A stretch of 64,000 bases of DNA from Lepidodermella squamata (taxonomy: Eukaryota; Gastrotricha). Both the position numbers and the translations under genes were made by a program. How positions within the stretch are numbered: the stretch's first letter is position 1; each line of letters begins with the position of its first letter. This document shows, in pieces, positions 30,688 through 41,032 of this stretch. The stretch spans positions 3,038,001 to 3,102,000 of the forward strand of contig JBLDXI010000042.1 in assembly GCA_047495785.1 (NCBI GenBank), given 5' to 3'. The notes beneath the pieces are model-generated. The model was not told the origin of the DNA. It worked only from the letters and a program-made list of their open reading frames with translations, and did no database searches.

Positions 30688-30698
30688 GACTTATATAG
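30688..30698 (-). promoter_or_regulatory. TATA box of the lipase gene
   Basis: The minus strand reads CTATATAAG here, 65-75 bp before the lipase ATG, which leaves about 40 bp for a short leader. This is the only TATA-like match in the immediate upstream DNA. Confidence 0.6.
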
Positions 30699-31079
30699 AC
30701 AGTGTTGTCTTGGAATCAGTAGCAAACGCCGCTGAGTGCAGGCGTGAGAAAGAGGGTGCGGTAAGATTTCGACCCAATTCTCCGGGTTTTTAGACTATGA
30801 AGCGTAGCGAAAATTCTTATCGCCGTGTCTAATCGTCTTCAGTTTTCAGTTTAAGAGATAAAACATACTTCCGAGTAAGTTTGACTCCATCAGCAGACAG
30901 CATATACTCTATTCCGGAACCTTCATTTGCCAGAAATATGAGTTATGGTCCATGAGTCATGGCATTATGATCGTCCGGTAAATTTTAACCTCTATCCATG
31001 TCGACGAGTTTCTCAAGAATATTGGTTAAGTTTCTTGCACTCATTGTTCACACGAGAAATGAATCATGGGATGTGACAT

Positions 31080-31690
31080 AGTCTCTGGCCTGCGGTAATC
31101 AATCTTTTAGCTGCTTTGAAAAACTATTCGCCATAACAGTGCCAGCGGCTTTACGAAGGTGACAGCTTCTCGAAAACCAGAAGATTCCCGGAAGCCAAGC
31201 CTTAGCCAAGATTTGACGTTGGTCCTTGACCTCCAGAGCTCCGTGAAGCCACAACTCGTGGTGTCCCTCCAAGCGAACGCTAGATTGAGCTTCCTTGGCT
31301 ATTGCTTCGAAGTCAAATTGACCAGTTTTAGATTCAGCAGCTTTTTCATCTCCTCGAAGTTCTTCAAAGCATTAGAATTCTGCCGTAAGAAATCAATGCA
31401 GTGATCATAACGTGCTATACGAAATAGCGAGATGGCAAATCGCTGGATTAGCTGCAGTCCAACTGCAGCCCTTTTTCGGCCTCATACAACGCAAGATCTG
31501 GTTTGCTCGAACAAGATTTGTGTGTTGTTTCGCCTTCGCCTCGTGATTCTCTTCACTCATCAATGCCAAGTTGAAGCAGAAGAAAGCCATTGCTTGATTG
31601 CCGGACTCGAAATACTTCAAACTTCCATCAATTGGGTAGTGGGGCTCGAAATTTCAATTTTTCGTCTTTAAGCAACGGATGTCGCGTATC
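31080..31690 (-). pseudogene. decayed TPR/SET-type (SMYD4-like) gene remnant
   Basis: On the minus strand, several frames together read as one broken protein. First comes YFESGNQAMAFFCFNLALMS, then (shifted frame) LYEAEKGLQLDCS, a stop, and SSDLPSRYF. Next is YDHCIDFLRQNSNALKNFEE, and finally SVRLEGHHELWLHGALEVKD with QRQILAKAWLPG. The helix-turn-helix spacing and the phrases fit the tetratricopeptide part and the start of the SET region of SMYD4-like proteins. In-frame stops and at least two frame changes mean it is not functional as it stands. Family assignment is tentative. Confidence 0.35.
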
Positions 31691-32141
31691 GAGGATGATG
31701 AGATAAGCAGCAGGGTTCATGCTAACCGGATTCATCAGTTGAGTTCATCGTGAACAGCGGATGCATTAGGGCTATGGTTGTTCTCGGCAGGATTTGGGCC
31801 AGTTCTTCCGTTTTCATAGCTCCGGTTGAGTTGCGGAATGAAATTTCTTCGGCATCATAATGCCCAAAGCATTCTCGCCATCCGGATCGTCAACAAGAAC
31901 CTGAATATATCAGATTTACTAGCATTTCGAACCCTTTCGGGTTTAGGTGAAATCGCCCGGCAGAGGAGGAACTTTCCGACCTGTAAGTGGCCCATTTTTA
32001 CCAGCAGCTCATTCAAAGTTTTCGGTCAAGTTTTGCTATTTTATTGGCTTCAGGTATATAATAATACAATTTTAGGAAGATCATTTTTGGCTGAAATATT
32101 GCTGTCTTTTTGCATAAAGTTTGAGATCATTTTCCCGAATA
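31691..32141. other. intergenic, short shared repeat
   Basis: A stretch near 32040-32105 (GGCTTCAGGTATATAATAAT, TAGGAAGATCATTTTTGGCT) recurs at 23910-23970. No gene is supported. This is the 3' flank of the glutamate receptor gene. Confidence 0.4.
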
Positions 32142-35100
32142 TTAAACGAGAGAAATCGCGCCACTAGATCGGGCTGTCGCGGCACTTGAACGCTTCATGT
32201 CGCGATCCGATGCGAAAGCAGCCGGAGTTGGGTCTATCTCTTCCGGCTTTTCGGGCGAGTCGATTTTCACGGTGTTCGAGCCGCGGTATCGAACATTGCT
32301 GTTCGAGCTCGCACTCGCCGGCTCGGAAGCGCCATTCTGCGCCAACATCATGGCCCCGAAGCCATTGTTACCCTGCGTTGCACCTACATGATCGACAAAC
32401 TGATTCGCACGTTGCCGAACTAGGTCAGTGAGAGGCAACTGAAAATAGGGCAGATTTAATAAAAACATAAAAACATCAATAAAAAATAAAAAATTACAAT
32501 TAAAAAAAATTAAAAAAAAACAGGTGATATATATTTTTTCTAGCTACTGTAAGAACTAAAAGCTAAATCGCTAACTCATACATGTATCAAATAAAGTAGG
32601 CTTTAATTCGACTGAAAAGTCGGGCTGGAGTCTTGCTCGACTCATCTTCCTCAACTTCTGTATTTGACCTTTAAAAAATGCCTGAAAATCCGAAAGATTC
32701 ATGAAAAAAATTCTGCTATAGGAAAAATTTAAGAATAAATTAATTACATTTTGCTTCTTCGCGTCCAGCTTAGCTTTGTATAGAAATTCGCAAAGAGACG
32801 CGACCATAGCTAAGGCAAGGCCGCCGATTAGGATGTAGAAAACACCGGCAACTTTGGGCAGAGTCAGGGCGTTAGTTGCGTCTTTTCGTTGTATATCCGT
32901 GTTGTCACACTCGCCCATTTCGACCCACCAACGTTTCTCCAAGCTTTGCAGAATGCCCTTCTCGCGAAGCTCCAACACAGCCAAGTTCAAAGCGTCCCTA
33001 TAAAAATCATGAAATAATAAGAAAATTGCACAATAAATCCCAAGTAAAACAAGAAAAAACAAGAAACTCTGAAAATCAGTAGAAAATTAAAGGGGTCATG
33101 ACAAGTGCCCACCGCCCGCCCCAAATATAGGGTTCCAGACCAAATTTGAGGCTCTAGCACTGGACTTCCCCAAAATCGGGGTTTTCCGACCTTTCTAAAT
33201 TCTCGGTTTTCATTATCATGCCTCGCCGGTTCTTCTCACAAATTCGCGTATTTTGCGCTACGAGCGGTCAGTTTACTAATTACTGGGTGGCCAAAAAGAG
33301 CCGCAGGGGGCGAAGTTCATTGATTGGATTGCGCATCAATTTGATGAGTAAGAAATGGAAGAATTTCAAGCATTCTTTTGCCAATGCAACTCTTCAATTT
33401 CTTAAAACTACTCATTAAATTGATGCACAATCCAATCAATGAACTTCGCCCCCTGCGGCTCTTTTTGGCCACCCTGTATACTTCAGCCTGGAGAGCCGAT
33501 ATCGATTCTATGTATCGATTTTACAAATCAGTGATTTTTCCGATATTTGAAGTTCCGAAGTCCAGGAAGCCAACATAGAAGATTTCTGTGCCGAGCCAGA
33601 TAGCTAAAACAAAAAATTCCAGGGTCTAGAGGGCTAGTATCGATCGAGGGAAGAATAGGCCGAAATTGCGAAAAAATGGGCCAATTTTAATACAGAAACT
33701 TGAATTTAGGTTTGAAACTTCAATTTTTCTGGTGAAAATAATTAGAACCTATAAAATTCACCCCATATATTAGATCTATGGCGAAATCTTACTTCAGGTC
33801 TGATCCTTTCGGAGTGGCTATGCCGTAGCCCTTCGAGTCGAGATTGATGCCGACCTTCATCGTCTCGCATGGCTTCCTCGAATTGATGTAATCATTCATA
33901 GTCGACTCGAGAAGGAACGCGTACTTGCCATTCGATTTCCGAACCCGTTTGATGCCCTCATCAATCGACTCGGCAAACACGCTCGGCTCAGCCGAGACCA
34001 TGAAGGCCCACATTCGTTGATAGACGGAATATTTCGAGGTCTGAAAAAACTGAGCAGTCGAACCCCTGCGCAGGGTGCCGTATTTGATATCGGTTTGTTT
34101 CGCCAAATCTTCGGCTGATTCAATCGGGGTCGACATACGTTCGACAGTCAAAAAGGCGGCGAGATTGGCGGTGTAAGATGAAATGATGATCAGGGTGAAG
34201 AACCACCACACCGAGCCGACGATTCGGCCGGAGACTGACCGCGGCGATATGTCGACGTCTTGCCGCATGAATGCGCCCAGGGAGAACCATAGAGAGTTTG
34301 AAAATGTGAAATCGTTGACGAAAACTTTGCGGCGCAGAGTTTCGAGCTGTTTTACGCTTGATATCGGTCCGCAAGTGTCTACTTCGGTTATCGGGCTGTT
34401 GTGGCCGGTGGTCGCGGTTGGTGCTCCGCTTTCGTTGCATGTTATTTCGCCGGTGTCTTCACTTTGAGGAAGTGGGGCAGGCGGCGGTTGATTCTCGTCA
34501 GCTTAGAAATAAATTAGGAATAATAATTTAAGAAGTCTTGAAAAAAGAGAGGCCATAAAATCAGGAAAAAATAGGCCAGGCAGCTTAATTACCGGAATCG
34601 GGTTTTTTCGGTAAATTTCGGTTAATTCCAGTAAATTTGAAATTTTTTAGTTTAAAATGGCGGATATTGATTGGAGATTCTCCCGGTAGTTGTAATTACA
34701 GCGTGTCCCACAAGTAACGCAAGGAAATTAAATGCACGGCAAAAGGTTCAGAAATTCTAAATTGAGAGACGAAGTTACATCTCATAGTAAGAAAATGTTT
34801 GGGAAAATTCAAAAAATCACGAGAAAAGTAATCAAACATGTCACTTGTTAATGGGTTTAAAAACGTCTGGAGACATTTGGTCCAACCAGGTAGAATACCG
34901 AAAATTACCGAACCAGTTACCATCGGGGCTTTTCGGGGTTTCTTTCGGGTAATTATTTTTCTTCGGTTGAATCGCGGATAAAATATGGAATATTCTCTCG
35001 GTAGGTTTAGTGGGTGAAATGTCAACTCGTCCGCGACAAGTCATCCGGTGACAACTCATCCGCGACAACTCGTCCAGCGACAACTCATCCGAAATTAAAT

Positions 35101-38100
35101 AAATATTTAAATAATTATTTTTAGTGACAACTCATCCGGTGACAACTGGTCCGGCCCGGCCGAGTTGTCGCGGATGAGTTGACACTAAAATTAAATAATT
35201 AATTATTTTTTAATCATTTCAATTTTCGGACAACTCGTCCACGGTCAACTCGTCCGAAATTCAAAATATAACATGAGTTAGTAAATTCAGGATGAGTTGT
35301 CGCGGATGACTTGTCCGTGGACGAGTTGTCCGAAAATTGAAATAATTAAAAAATAATTAATTATTTAATTTTAGTGTTTAATTTGATTCATAGTAAATTC
35401 GTAACCGCAAATTCGTACAGTGGTTGATTCATAACGTGATATTATCGTACAGAGTAAGTTCGTATCAATACATTTTCATATTAAAAGTGGTGACTTTTTC
35501 GTAGCAAAATAAATTATCATAATTTCAATTCGAAAGTGGTGATCTTTTCGTAACCGGACCTAAATGAAAACACAAAATAGTGATCGTTTCGAAGCAAACG
35601 CGCGATATGATGTAATATTCTCGCCCTTAAAACCGTGGTTTCGCTGATTCGGCACCCATTCATCGTGATTTTGCGTAAGATGCGTTGTACAATTTGCAAT
35701 CAAGTTTATAAAAATGAGCGCGGCCTTAAGATACATGTTGGGCGTGTGCACTCGGATAAGGCTAGGGTAGATGTAGCTGAAAATCATGCTGATAACACAG
35801 CTTCATCCTCTGCGGCGAGCCTAACTCTAAATAATACAACTATCTCTGGCCTGCTCCCGAGAGAAGCATCAACTCCGAGACTTACCGACTTGGCTCTTCC
35901 TCAGCCGCCGTTGTCGACCAGCGTAGTAGTACCCACGCAGCTCCCTGTTTTACCGACTGCTCCTCCGCTACCGGCCGGGCATGAGGCTCCGTTTTACTAT
36001 TGGCAGCAGCAGCAACAGCAACAGTGGCAACAGTTTCAGCAATGGCAACAACAGTTTTACCAAAATATTCAACAGCAACCATTTCCGTTGGCTCAGCCAC
36101 CTCCGTTTATTGGTCCAATTCCTCAAGTTCAAGTACAGTCCACTCATGTGCCCGGAGCTCAACAACCTGGCTCAGAAGTCTCAACCCAACCTGCCTTGGT
36201 TCAAATTCCAAGACTCAAACAGCCAAATCCCCTGCTGATTCCTGATCGTTTCTACACCACTACCAGGAACAACAAGGCTCTTGGTTCTAAAGGTAAGATT
36301 GCGAATTTCGTTTAAAATTCCGAGATACAGTATTCCACCTTAAAGGTTTTGCCTACTACTGGATTGAATCTCGCGGAAACTTTCGGTGCAAAGACTGTTT
36401 CATCAGCCCGATTCTGAACGCTAACGGAACTGAGGTAGTTGGGCTGGTTGGTAACCATGACCATGCTCCTGATTTCTTCGAAATCGAGTCCGACATCGCT
36501 GCTGCTAGGATGAGAGCACGAGTAAGGTCGGAGAACTGGTTGGGAATTCCCGAAATCTATCGATCCGAGCTGAAAACCGCGCTTGATTTCGGCGAAAAAG
36601 TCGGCTTAGACCGCGAGGCATTGGCTGCAAAGATCCCCAACTTCGAGGACATGAAACGGTCACTGTATCGGATCCGTGGCAAACAGGAGCCTCGGCGACC
36701 TCGTCCCTACAAGGTTACAGCGTGGTTCTCAATGCTGGAAAGCCCCGATGAGAAGATGATGAAATACATGCGAAATCAGCGGGGCGATTTGGTCTTACGA
36801 CATCATGAGATCGTGCTCAACATTCGGAAACCTGGTGCTTTCGTGGTTTTCGCGACCGACGCCGACCTGATTCGGCTGGCAAGCAGCGAGCGTTGGTTTG
36901 TTGATGGCACCTTCAAGTGCGTTCCTGCCATCTTTTATCAGCTCGTGACCTTCTTATCGTTGGTTGACAATAATAAGTTTGGTATCCATGGTGGTTTCGT
37001 GCTGATGACTAACAAGACCGAAGAGCTGTACGAGAAGGTTTTCAAGTACCTTAACAACGTCCGAACAGCATTCTTTATCGTCCGTGAAGAAGCTCCTCAG
37101 CACGTCGAACTCAACTTGTTCTTCGAGTACTTCGAGAATTTTTGGTTTCGGATCGGCATGGACTGCTGGAACGTCCACGGCCTCAATAAAAGGACTAACA
37201 ACTTTGCCGAGGGTGGCAACAGCAAGATTAACAAAAAGGTTAAGGTGCCTCATCCACATGTGTGGCGCTTTTGCAACGTCATGTTGGAGTTGGAAGCCGA
37301 AAATCGTGCTGCCCTCGACCAGATTCGAGTAAAAAATTACAAAGTGCCGACGAAGCGAGTCTATAAGCGCTTGAATGATCGATTTACTGAGTTTTGGAAA
37401 GACCTCGCTGCTGGTAGGATGGGTTTCATGCAGTTTCTCGATGCTGCGGCTAATCAGCTTTCTCAGTTGAAGGAGAAGAAGCCGGCAGTTGATCGCTTGG
37501 GGCTTGATGATGAGGAAGGTGTTGCGCTGGACGTTGTTATTGAAGATGGCGAGGAAGAGTCGAGTGATGAAGAAACTGCTGATGAATAACTGCTAACACT
37601 CTGCCTTAATGTCTATCATCTGTTTAACTGTGTTTGAAGGGAGCAATGTTATAAGCGTTACGAATAGATCACGACTTCGTCTTAACTTGTTATGAAAGGA
37701 CCGCTAAATTAAAGTGTTACGAAATGATCACCACTTCGTCTTAATTTGTTATGAAAAGATCACAAAATTAATTTTCGAAAATTAATTTTGCTATGAAAAT
37801 CCGTTACGAAAAGATCACCGAAAGTGATATGAAAAGATACCTCGTTTGTACGAAAATATCACGTTACGAATTTGCGGGTACCAACTTACTATTCACCTTT
37901 AATTTTATTGTTTAATTTAAAAAAAATAATGAATTTCCTACAAAAAAATGGCCAGATTAAGAAATAATTCGCAAATTCTGGGGCACGCCGTAGAAAAATA
38001 CCAGCAAAAATATGCAAAATCATAAATGGGTAAAAATTGCCCCATTTCATTAAAAGAAATGAAATTTGACAATTCATGGAATTTCAAAATCGAAGTTTGA

Positions 38101-41032
38101 TTTAAAAATTTTAATTTCAACTTTTTGAAATTGTAAAATTGTGAACTTAATTCTTTTGAAATAAAAATATTGCTTGCTAGAATAAAAAATAATGATTGCT
38201 GTGATTTAGATTAGTATCTTACCCTCTTCGTGCCATTCGTAAGGACTGAATCTCGAAACCAGAAATAGGACAACCGAAACGCCAATATAAGCAAAGGCGA
38301 TGCACATCCAAATTTCATAAGACAAAGGATCGAGGAAGGAAAACACGCTCGGCTTGGTTTTCTGCGGCTTTTTTATCATAATCGAAATGCCGAGGGTTGT
38401 GAACGGCTTCGTGAAATCGACCACCTTCTCACGTTGGGCTGTAATTGTCAGCGGGGCGATGGCCATATCGGCGATTCCGTCAATCACCTCGCCAACCATG
38501 CCGTTCCAGTGGCCGGTTGCGTTCGGCGTGCCGTAGGCGTTGTCGGCAACCATGCGAAATTCGTACTTGAATTTAGCGACTTCGGCTACAGCAGCCGTCA
38601 AATCGGCAACGTAGCCCTCGTAGCGGTCGTTGCCTGTGTACTTGTGGGCGTCATCTTTCAGCTTTAAAAACGGCAATACCTAAAAGTTGACATGAAAATT
38701 AGAATCATCAGACTAGCGATTGCCAGAGGTGAAGGTAAAAAAATATTTTTTCCCTCATTCGGAATTAGGAAAATATATGGCTATTATCAAAATTCGATTT
38801 GACCGAAAATTAAAAAAAAATGAAACAGAATTTAAGAAAAAACGTTCGAAACGATTGAAAAGTGTTTTTTCAAAAATTGAATCTACCGAAGAAAAATTCA
38901 AATTTATACCGAAAAAAACCCGATTGTAACTGGTTCGGTAATTATCGGTATTTCCCCTGGTTAGACCTGATTAGAATTTCACTGGGTTTCTTCATTCGTG
39001 TCGTGAATTTTCATAGACAAATACCACCTTTGTGGCTTTAGGAATTTTTCCGGCCATGAGATAGAAAATCGCCCATAATTTGGGAGTTTCTTATCTTCTT
39101 TCCGTGTATTTCTATTTTATTTTTGATTATGATAGACCCATTAGACTAAATTCAAAAATTGACGTAAAATTACCGGTATAGTCGTAACGATGCGAGTTCG
39201 ATTAGATTCGGCCTTAGAAGCGTTATGAATCCTCCGTTCTTGACCAGGCGGAATGTACTCGAAGCCATAAGTCGGCGTCCAATGTCCCAACTAAAAAATT
39301 AATTATTCCCATTAAAAGTGTCTTTAATGAATGAGCGTCTTGAAAAATTACCTTTCGATATCCAACTCTAACATTTTCCTGACCGTAATAGATGATCATG
39401 TAATCAGCTCGTTCGCCGTTCATATTGAACCGAATTTTGCCGGTTAACTCTGATATGTAAGTTTTCTAAGGAAAAACATCATTTTCAGAGCTATTCAAAT
39501 AATTTCGAAAACTTTACCAATTTAAGGCGGCGAATAACTTCGGCACCAGCTTCCATGATTGGAACAGGGCGGCCGAGGCACATTTTAGTCTCCGCCTTTG
39601 AAGACGACATTCGGACCTGAGAACGCTTATTCATGTTAGGAAAAGTTGTCCCCCCAGTTTTGACCCACTGCTCCAGCATTGAGTAGAAAATTTCCGTGAA
39701 TTCAGTCGCCATTATTTGATTGGCCTATTAATAAAAAAAATTAAAAAAGAAATTGGAATGGAGAAATTTTGTTACCGAAAATCTCCCGGTACCAGCGCCA
39801 GGAAACTGGGTCATATTGAGATTTTTCCAATCTCTTATCAACTTTTGGATATGAGGAGTTTGCGATCGAGGCGGGAGAAGCTGGAATCCGCTGATCCGAA
39901 AATTTTTTGCCCGCAGATTCATTGGAAGAAAAATTTCTTCGAGGTCAGAGTCAAAACTCTAAAAAATCAAATAAACCTGGGTAAAATTTGATTAAATTAC
40001 GGCTTACCAAGCCAATGATTAGGTATTCACTCGTATCGCCAACCATGTCGACATCTTTCAGCTGAAATTTTTTCCAAAAATTCCGGATTTTTTTTTACAC
40101 CAGATCGAACTTACGCATCGCAAGAATGTTGTTAGAATTTTTTCATTTCGAATATCGATGACAATATTGCCAACATCACGGTGGAAATGCTTCATCCTAT
40201 CAGCAATTTCCCGCTCATCGCCGCCTTTCACCAACTCCAGCTTCGATTCGATGATTTTGCCATCTCGCGAAAATCGCTTGTACAAATCATTCAAGCGCAG
40301 CAGACCGTCATCCGTGTCGTAGAACGCGAAGAACGACTCCCAATTTTTGTGCTTCATCGCCGCGTAAACAGCATCGCCGTAACTTGGGCCGAACTGCAAC
40401 TCGTAGGGTGACACCTGGTCGAAATTATTCGGATCCGGGTCCATTCCGGTATCGAAAAGCATGAGGGGAATTTGAAAGAGGGTTGAGTAGGATCGCAATA
40501 AGGGCAAATGCTCGAATCGATAGCCAAATATTATCGGCAATTTTCCAGCTTCCAACAGCCGACAGACTAAACAATTTTAAAATTAAAATTGAAATTTTAA
40601 TTTTTTTTAATAAATTCATACCTTGCTGGCCAAATGCGAAAATATCGTTGAAATTGGTTGGAGCATCCTCGAAAATTAGTTTGACCTGGCGCGCCGAGTT
40701 GGCGGGAGACGCTTGAGTCGGAACCGCAAGTCGATTCGTTGCCATCCCCGCAAATCCGCCATATCGCTTCGTTTTCGCAGTGATCGGCGCAGAATTGATT
40801 GATGATGAAGAACTAGCACCTATTGTTACATTCGCGGCTAATCGGCTTGAAATTGTGTATCGAACAGCAGACACGAGGTGAGCATCTTGGTGATGATAAA
40901 CCAGAGCTGTAAGAAAAAAATTCGCAAAATTCGCAAAAAATATTGGTTATTCAAATTACTAAATTGAGCTTCGACCGATTGAGATTGAGCTCGAGATGAA
41001 GCTATTGCGGTGAGAATTATTAATAGCAACAT
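32142..41032 (-). CDS. AMPA-type ionotropic glutamate receptor subunit, 12 exons
   Basis: Exons in transcript order: 41032-40960, 40906-40622, 40566-40115, 40061-40008, 39958-39776, 39724-39518, 39465-39352, 39290-39174, 38679-38223, 34501-33793, 32997-32748, 32438-32142. All joins are GT-AG and phases match, giving 3198 nt and 1065 aa. Signal peptide 1-17; amino-terminal domain to about 470; ligand-binding S1 (LTGKIRFN, then PLTIT and Arg578); M1 about 617-637; pore loop; M3 with SYTANLAAF (756-764); S2 with Ser795-Thr796 and Glu846; M4 about 933-953. Glutamate-contact residues known from AMPA receptors (Pro571, Thr573, Arg578, Ser795, Thr796, Glu846) are present. M3 and pore match the AMPA class closely. 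Residue 727 at the Q/R site is a genomic Arg codon. The M1-pore linker is unusually long, and the C-terminus ISLV fits a class I PDZ ligand. Confidence 0.92.
33283..33476. mobile_element. 194-bp mariner-like MITE in a glutamate receptor intron
   Basis: Near-perfect inverted repeat: CTGGGTGGCCAAAAAGAGCC on the left, GGCTCTTTTTGGCCACCCTG on the right, with pairing continuing for about 60 bp. TA dinucleotides flank it (33281-33282, 33477-33478), as for Tc1/mariner insertions. A relative lies at 50321-50487. Confidence 0.85.
33487..33552 (+). repeat. dispersed CGATATCGG repeat, copy 4
   Basis: Directly right of the MITE: GAGAGCCGATATCGATTCTA, TATCGATTTTACAAATCAGT, GATTTTTCCGATATTTGAAG. Same orientation and order as 16558-16616. 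Confidence 0.7.
34700..35010 (-). repeat. dispersed repeat family R1, copy 3
   Basis: Starts AGCGTGTCCCACAAGTAACG on the plus strand. The interior, read on the minus strand, gives CCCCGATGGTAACTGGTTCG, GGTATT and CCTGGTTGGACCAAATG, as in copies 1 and 2. Lies in the large intron of the glutamate receptor gene. Confidence 0.65.
35015..35385. repeat. fold-back cluster of GACAACTCRTCCG words
   Basis: About a dozen copies of GACAACTC(A/G)TCCG in both orientations, many paired as CGACAACTC...GAGTTGTCG. Two arms of about 65 bp (35178-35245 and 35310-35379, sharing ACACTAAAATTAAATAATTA and TTTCGGACAACTCGTCCACG) are inverted to one another. Non-coding, and it abuts the left end of the MULE element. 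Confidence 0.75.
35390..37892 (+). mobile_element. MULE-type DNA transposon inside the glutamate receptor intron
   Basis: Ends are imperfect inverted repeats: left ATAGTAAATTCGTAACCGCA with AATTCGTA; right, read inward, ATAGTAAGTTGGTACCCGCA with AATTCGTAACGTGATATT. Sub-terminal regions on both sides are full of short repeats (GTGATCTTTTCGTAAC-like; GAAAAGATCAC). The element carries one two-exon transposase gene in the opposite orientation to the host gene. No clear target duplication was seen. Confidence 0.75.
35680..37589 (+). CDS. FLYWCH/MULE-family transposase with an internal gap
   Basis: Exon 1 is 35680-36292 and exon 2 is 36346-37589, giving 618 aa. Order: an N-terminal C2H2 finger ([20 protein letters not shown] then GRVH); a Pro/Gln-rich stretch including a run of seven Gln (about 110-170); and a FLYWCH-type zinc finger formed only across the splice ([15 protein letters not shown] ... 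GNHDHAPD). The MULE transposase core follows, with the first motif [18 protein letters not shown] and the C-terminal [14 protein letters not shown] motif. In relatives the first motif is followed by about 100 residues carrying the second catalytic Asp and a C-x-H-type segment. Here the protein passes from [10 protein letters not shown] straight to EYFENFWF-type sequence, so that part is missing while the frame stays open. Probably catalytically dead. An alternative acceptor at 36331 would add five residues. Confidence 0.8.
38840..39140 (+). repeat. dispersed repeat family R1, copy 4 (eroded)
   Basis: Within a receptor intron. Retained words: CCCGATTGTAACTGGTTCGG, ATTATCGGTATT, TTTTTCCGGCCATGAGATAG, TTCCGTGTATTTC. 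Terminal GTGTCCCA words are not recognisable. Confidence 0.5.

Noticed and set aside
36000-36245. Open frames in other phases across the glutamine-rich stretch
   Set aside because: Shadows of the CAG/CAA-rich transposase exon; low-complexity coding gives stop-free alternative frames.
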